Positions 21,363 to 26,522 of a DNA stretch of 26,522 nucleotides are shown one piece after another. Numbering within the stretch: position 1 is the first letter of the stretch; each line of letters starts with the position of its first letter. The stretch is from Euprymna scolopes (lineage: Eukaryota > Mollusca > Cephalopoda > Sepiida > Sepiolidae): assembly GCA_024364805.1 (NCBI GenBank), contig CM044493.1:73124142-73150663 (forward strand), read 5' to 3'. The notes beneath the pieces were generated by a model that made no database searches, was not told the DNA's origin, and saw only the letters and a list, made by a program, of their open reading frames with translations. A program made the position numbers and the translations under genes.

Positions 21363-21473
21363 GGGAGTAGCATAGTATTTGATTTAAAAGAAAAAAAAGA
21401 AGTTAAAAGTAGGATAAAAATGAAAAGGACATATTTACAATTACTATAAAATTATAAAATATGTACAAGAAAC

Positions 21474-21485
21474 GGGGGGGGGGGG
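21474..21485. repeat. G12 homopolymer
   Basis: Twelve G in a row in A-rich surroundings. Confidence 0.8.
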
Positions 21486-22240
21486 AAGAAGGAATTCACA
21501 AAAGAAAATACAAGCAAGGAAAAATATCTTGCATAAAAATATGAGAAAATATAAACAAAACCATTTGTATATCTCACATAAAAAATATACAAAAGGAAGG
21601 AGCAAAAAGAAAAAAACCCATACATCTATATATAATTATGATTATCCTCTTCTAAGTTACCCAGAAGGTTTAATGTATTTATGAACTGCTGGCAGAGAGA
21701 GGGTCTGAGTCATGTGATGGAGACCAACTTGAGAAATTTCAAATGATTACTCAATCAGCCCTGAAACAAAATTGAGAAAAAAAAAATCATCTTTATACAC
21801 ACGATTGCATTCTGATTATCTAATAAATGCTGGCCTATCACAGAATCTAAATTATTGTGGGTAGGGTTAAGGAGAATTTTATATATTATTAAGGAGTGGT
21901 GGTGACCTGTAATGCTCAAGCATAGGACAATGGTGGCTGAGCAGTCCATAAACTAAAGAGATCATGTGACTTGTAACATTTCACTTTGGCCCTTACTGGG
22001 CTAGACAGGCAGTCAGAGAGGCCCGATCTGACCAATCAGCTGATCTTGTTAGCCCTTTCTCAGATATGCAAAATCTGAATTAGAACAATGGCTATAGAGT
22101 CAATCTTGCTGAGGAAGGACACCTACCCTTTTCTATCCCCAAGTAAGTAATTATTTTGGGAATGGAAGCTCAAGGATAGAATCTTAAATTTATAAGTCAT
22201 CAGCATGAGTATTTTGGCTATGTAGCCCTGATGTTATTAG
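21486..22240. other. Unidentified intron sequence before the LINE ORF1
   Basis: From about 21640 the sequence becomes less AT-rich and has no ORF similarity. The last part (about 21960-22240) could be the 5' UTR of the LINE that follows, but I have no second copy in the window to prove it. Confidence 0.4.
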
Positions 22241-23830
22241 GTGAATAGATTTCCCCCAGACGCATCCCATCATAGGGCTCCGAGATGGGTGGGGAGCATA
22301 GCCAATGAAACAAAACATTTACATATGGTACTTAACAACAAATCCCAAGCTATTGCAATTAAAGTCCTGAAATACAGTTTAAGACCATGTCCAGAATCTG
22401 ATATGTATACAGACACTGATAGCGTAATGGAAGAAATAACCACTTACTATTCAACGTACATAGTTCTCGAGTTGGTGAATGATAAACCCATCATCAAACT
22501 CTCACCCTTTATAATAGAAAAATATCTTACAGCAAAAATGGCTCCAAAATTAATCAAAACAACTCGTAACAATATCTTGATAGTAGAATTTAAAAACAAG
22601 AAATATGCAGAAATAATGCCAAGAACCACCATACTACACAACATAAAAATAAGTATCCCTATAAATCTCTCAACACATCTAAGGGAACGGTGAAAAGCCC
22701 AGAACTGGATAATTGTACAATAGATGAAATCAAACAAAACTTAAAAAAAACAGTTTGTAACAGAAGTAAAAAGAGTCACTATAAAGAAAAACTACCAAGA
22801 AATAAAAACTAACACATGCATCCTCACATTTAACTCTCCCAAACCTCCAACCAAAATTAAAATCGGGTAAATAATAACTAAAGTGAAAATCTATATCCCT
22901 AATCCACTTAGATGTTACAATTGCCAGAAATTTGGGCACCACAAGAACTCATGTAACAAAAGGAAAATATGTAAAAATTGTAGAATGGATAGATCTGACC
23001 AACAGGAAACCACCTGCCACAACTGAAATGCGTAAACTGCCAGGACGAACATTCAACTGACTGAAGATTCTGTGAAGCGTGGAAGAAAGAGAGATAATGA
23101 AAATTAAACACCCTCAGAACATCTCGTTCCCAGAAGCTTGAAAAATTGTTGAGACTTCCTATCCAGCCTGCCCTTACTCAAAAGTAACTCAACCACTGAA
23201 AACTACTTCCAATTTTGAATTTCAAAAATGTGATCTTTTCATTAAAAGAAAATTGGCAAATATGATTCAAACGAACGCCTAACCTTTGTAAAAGAACTAC
23301 AGACCTCCACTCAACAGTCTAAATAATCCCCACCCTAAAACCTTACCTTACTCAAGAGCAACAATTAACACCATCACAAGACTCACAGCAAGAAAAATCA
23401 ACACAAAATACCCAAATCAAGACCAACAAGATCTCGAAACGAAACAATCTTGTGATATGGAAACCACACAAACATACAAAGACAAACCCCAGTATAAACA
23501 ATTCCAATCCAGACACAAACAAGAAACAAAAACTACAAACATAATGCCTGAATTAAGCAACATGTACAGCACACTAGAAAAAATGGAATTGGATGAAATT
23601 CCTCTAAACACCACAAACAAATCTCATAGAACAAAAGATTCTCAAAACCATAAGATCTGACACTAAACTATTGGTCATATGGTAATGGAAAAAACAAAAC
23701 AAAATGTAATACAATGGATAAAGCTTTACTACGAAGAAATAAAATGCATAAAGACAAATTACAACCCCGACAAATATGCTTGCAAGAAACATAAAACAAA
23801 AAACTAACAGAAATTGGTTTGACAACAATA
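22241..23830 (+). mobile_element. 5' half of a jockey-type LINE: ORF1 plus start of ORF2
   Basis: ORF1 is a nucleic-acid-binding gag-like protein. An open frame at 22241-22693 holds KTTRNNILIVEFKNKKYAEI. After a frame change come NTSKGTVKSPELDNCTIDEI, VTEVKRVTIKKNYQEIKTNT and CILTFNSPKPPTKIKIG. A perfect CCHC knuckle (C-x2-C-x4-H-x4-C, CYNCQKFGHHKNSC) lies at 22913-22954. A second, damaged CKNC...C knuckle and a third CVNCQDEH knuckle follow. ORF2 starts near 23690 with NVIQW...YEEIK...NYNPD and, after a frameshift, ICLQET, the opening of the APE-type endonuclease. Similarity ends near 23830. Several stops and frameshifts make it inactive. The RT half is absent, which is the reverse of the usual LINE truncation. 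Whether it belongs to the same family as the 3' fragments elsewhere cannot be told. Confidence 0.83.
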
Positions 23831-24078
23831 ACATTAAGCAAATTATTACTGATCTAAACTTTCTTCCAACAAACGAATCACATTCAGATTGAACGAACTA
23901 TACACACATATAAAACATACCTGGCAGAAAATGACTCACTGCGGTTGATTTGCCATAAAACCAAACTGCTCCTCCTCCCAGACACATAAAATACATTTGT
24001 GTGAAATTTCAAAAACGGCCCAGCTGTTTCAGAGTCCATAGTGAACAAACTCCTCTCCCGCCCACACACACCGCTTTA
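23831..24078 (+). mobile_element. Possible 3' tail of another retroelement
   Basis: Sequence such as TGTGAAATTTCAAAAACGG followed by CCCAGCTGTTTCAGAGTCC leads into a short CA patch and the long CT/TA microsatellite. A non-coding tail ending in simple repeats is the usual look of RTE-type LINE or SINE 3' ends in molluscs. No second copy in the window confirms it. Confidence 0.35.
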
Positions 24079-24225
<147 letters not shown>

Positions 24226-25030
24226 CTTTATGATAATTTTGAGGTATGTGTGATGTATTGTGTTATTGCCTTTTTATTTATAAAGTGTCTATGTGACCAT
24301 CGCTATGTGCACTTTTCTCTTACGTGTCTGGGTGTGTTCTAATGGCCTTTTTGTTACCTCTTTAAGGCTCGTCCGCGTGCATCATTCTTCATTTCATTAT
24401 ATATACAAGTCTTATATACAATTTATGTACATTTATACAGTTGGGTGTGTATACACACGGTCGGGCTCCTTTTTAAGGACCCTTAGTTGTGTATCTACCT
24501 CAGTAGTTCCTAACTGTGCATGGGTTTGTGTGCATATATACGCGTTAAGGTTCACCATACCATTTTTCTGTTATCTTGGTCTCCTCTGGAATGCGTTTCC
24601 TGTCATCACTGGTTGCTGAATTGTAAAGAGCATCTAAGATGAAAACATGATGCCAATTTTCTGGCAAGGATTTCTTTATTTCGTCTGATGTCTACAAGTT
24701 GACTCAAGCTTTCTTGCATTTTTTTCTGTCGACGCATCTTTTCTTTAACCTTTCTAGTCTCGAAACTAACTCAAGTCCGACTGTCTACCAACTTCGACTC
24801 CAATCGACTGTCTCCCTCTTCTACTCTACTGAAAAATTTCCATGTGCGTTTTTCTTTTTATATGGGTGTATGTGTGGGGGGTTGTAACCCCCATTAACCA
24901 GACTGCACCTAAAACGCACCGACTCGCTTTTTAGCATGCAGGTGCACACTCTATCAATAGAAGTCACTGAATTTGATGTGTCGCCCCTTGACCTTTCTGC
25001 ACCTCAACACATGTAAGCTGGATTCCTCCG
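24226..25030. other. Less AT-rich block, unidentified
   Basis: This 800-nt stretch has many more G and C and more CG steps than its flanks (for example CGTCCGCGTG, ACGCACCGACTCGC, TGTCGCCCC) and a GGGGGGTTGTAACCCCC near 24875. Three short plus-strand frames show no recognised similarity. It looks like a fairly young inserted element of unknown type rather than host intron. Confidence 0.4.
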
Positions 25031-26522
25031 TACCGTGTTAACTGTGTTAGTGACATACAACATATATTTTATGAATAGGATTTTGAATTGTGACAAATAT
25101 TAAGTTCAATGTGATATAAAATGAATAAAAACTTATGGGTGTGAATTAAATACATCTTTTGGATTTGGAATGATAACTGAGATGGCTAAAATGTATGTAT
25201 GTATGTATGTATTCATTAACATTGAAAGTATGTACCCTATATTAGCATGACCTAAAGAAGATGATAGAGTACAGGCAGAAACAATTTTAGGAGTTAGTAA
25301 ATAGGTGTAAATTAGCTTTCATTTTTGTTTCAGTTGAATTTATGTAATTTTAAAATTCATTGGAACATCTCTGTTAACAAAGCTCCAAACTTCCACAAGA
25401 ATTGGAGCTAGCAATTTAATTCTAACAAAACAAAAAAACAAGTAGCTTCTAAAACCTTACACCATCAATCTTATTCTACACTGATGTTGATTAATTTGAC
25501 ACTTTTAGTTTCACTATTGATTCCCTCCCTTTCTTTCATACTTCAGTTTCAGTTTTTTTATTTGTATTTTTCTTTTCTAAGGAAACCATATTAGATTAAT
25601 ATTAAGTAATAATAATAAAAAACAACAATTAAATATATATTTATTGTGATAGTTTAATTAGTACATAAATCATTTTTACCTACAAATTTATTGCCCATTG
25701 GCCATCTGTTCTGATACATGATCAAGAAATTTTTATATTTGTCATTCGACCGCAATTCTATCCAGTAGATTAACCTATCAGAATAAACTTTGATCGGTAT
25801 GATTATTAATAGCCATAAATCGATACACAATGATGTCGCTTTCAATGTGTGCAGAATTTTTGTTGATAATACAAGTGTACTTTACCCAGCAAACATTTAT
25901 TTATGGAAATTGTATTGTTATTCATGGGAAATTCTATTGTGTACATTCCTCCATCTCTCCTCAACACGAACCCAGTCTAATAATATTGAACTAACAGTTA
26001 TCAAATAAAAAACGCATTGAACAAAAAATTAAAAAAAACAAACAATTTTTGGTTTCATATGTATCCCAAAAACTAAAGCATTTTTTTAAAAACACTAAAA
26101 CCCACACACTAAATTAGACTGTTTTCCCCATTAAAAACTGGCAAAAGTTATAGCCTGTGGACTTAGAATGAGTGTATTATGCTAAATCGATGTTTGAATA
26201 TTGTTAAATTTGTTCATTTTTGTATTAAATACTAATCCGAATGATCCCTAATGATGCAGTAGACACTTCCAACGCGCGCCACAGTTTTAACCCTCGCTGT
26301 ATGTAACATGATGTAACTGTAATTTAATATTATTATCCTAACTTTTTACCATTTAAAAGAAGCTTCAAATAAACTAATATTTTTAAAAAATTGTTACAGC
26401 ATGCAAAACTAATGAAAATGCGAGACAAAAATCATGTTTACATTATCGACGCTTTAAAACAATGTTCTTATGTGGTGACATCTTTGAAGCTGTAGACATA
26501 CCCATGTTTTAAAAATCTAGCA
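25031..26522. other. AT-rich intron to window end, nothing recognised
   Basis: An (ATGT)n repeat of about five units sits at 25191-25211. A small GC patch at about 26271-26300 stands out. No PI4KB exon, RNA gene or LINE copy recognised. Confidence 0.5.

Noticed and set aside
22447-23834. Several minus-strand frames with hydrophobic residues
   Set aside because: They are antisense to the LINE ORF1/ORF2 region; the sense strand carries the zinc knuckles and motifs.

Overview
This window is AT-rich, repeat-dense animal DNA. It has no operons or compact genes, and it carries long microsatellites, poly-A runs and many decayed LINE and SINE copies. It is best read as intron sequence around one small exon. 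The repeat mix and the intron size suggest a coleoid cephalopod (octopus-like) or a related mollusc; this is inference, not something the sequence proves.

The only host coding sequence I can support is a 118-nt exon at 18942-19059 on the + strand. It has a proper acceptor and a GTAAGT donor. Its 38 full codons closely match the metazoan phosphatidylinositol 4-kinase beta (PI4KB) helical region (GNR[15 protein letters not shown]...NMYIHM...VHR). I found no neighbouring PI4KB exon, so the rest appears to be the two flanking introns, more than 18.9 kb upstream and more than 7.4 kb downstream.

Layout: 1-476 is a minus-strand LINE 3' end. 605-1975 is a decayed plus-strand LINE with reverse transcriptase and C-terminal parts. 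2.1-2.5 kb has a repeat head, a palindrome and a hammerhead-like motif. 5.2-5.9 kb has a possible small inverted-terminal element and a striking foldback with 45-bp perfect inner arms. 7.6-8.15 kb is a SINE-like element followed by another LINE 3' end. 9028-9517 is a hAT-like non-autonomous element. 9988-10456 is an interspersed repeat that recurs at 19687-20162. 12.7-14.3 kb is a decayed RTE-like LINE. 15.86-16.0, 17.39-17.64 and 18.0-18.86 kb are more copies of the first LINE 3' end, the last ending 85 nt before the PI4KB splice acceptor. 20.3-20.6 kb is the second SINE-like copy. 22.24-23.83 kb is the 5' half of a jockey-type LINE (zinc-knuckle ORF1 plus the first part of the endonuclease ORF2). 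24.08-24.22 kb is a long CT/TA/CATA microsatellite, and 24.24-25.03 kb is an unidentified, less AT-rich block.

The host gene and the repeats do not work together in any visible way. Points of interest are repeated use of one intron by the same LINE family, mostly in sense orientation; the closeness of one copy to the splice acceptor; the foldback; and four sites that share a CTGA(T/A)GA-stem-GAAA core.
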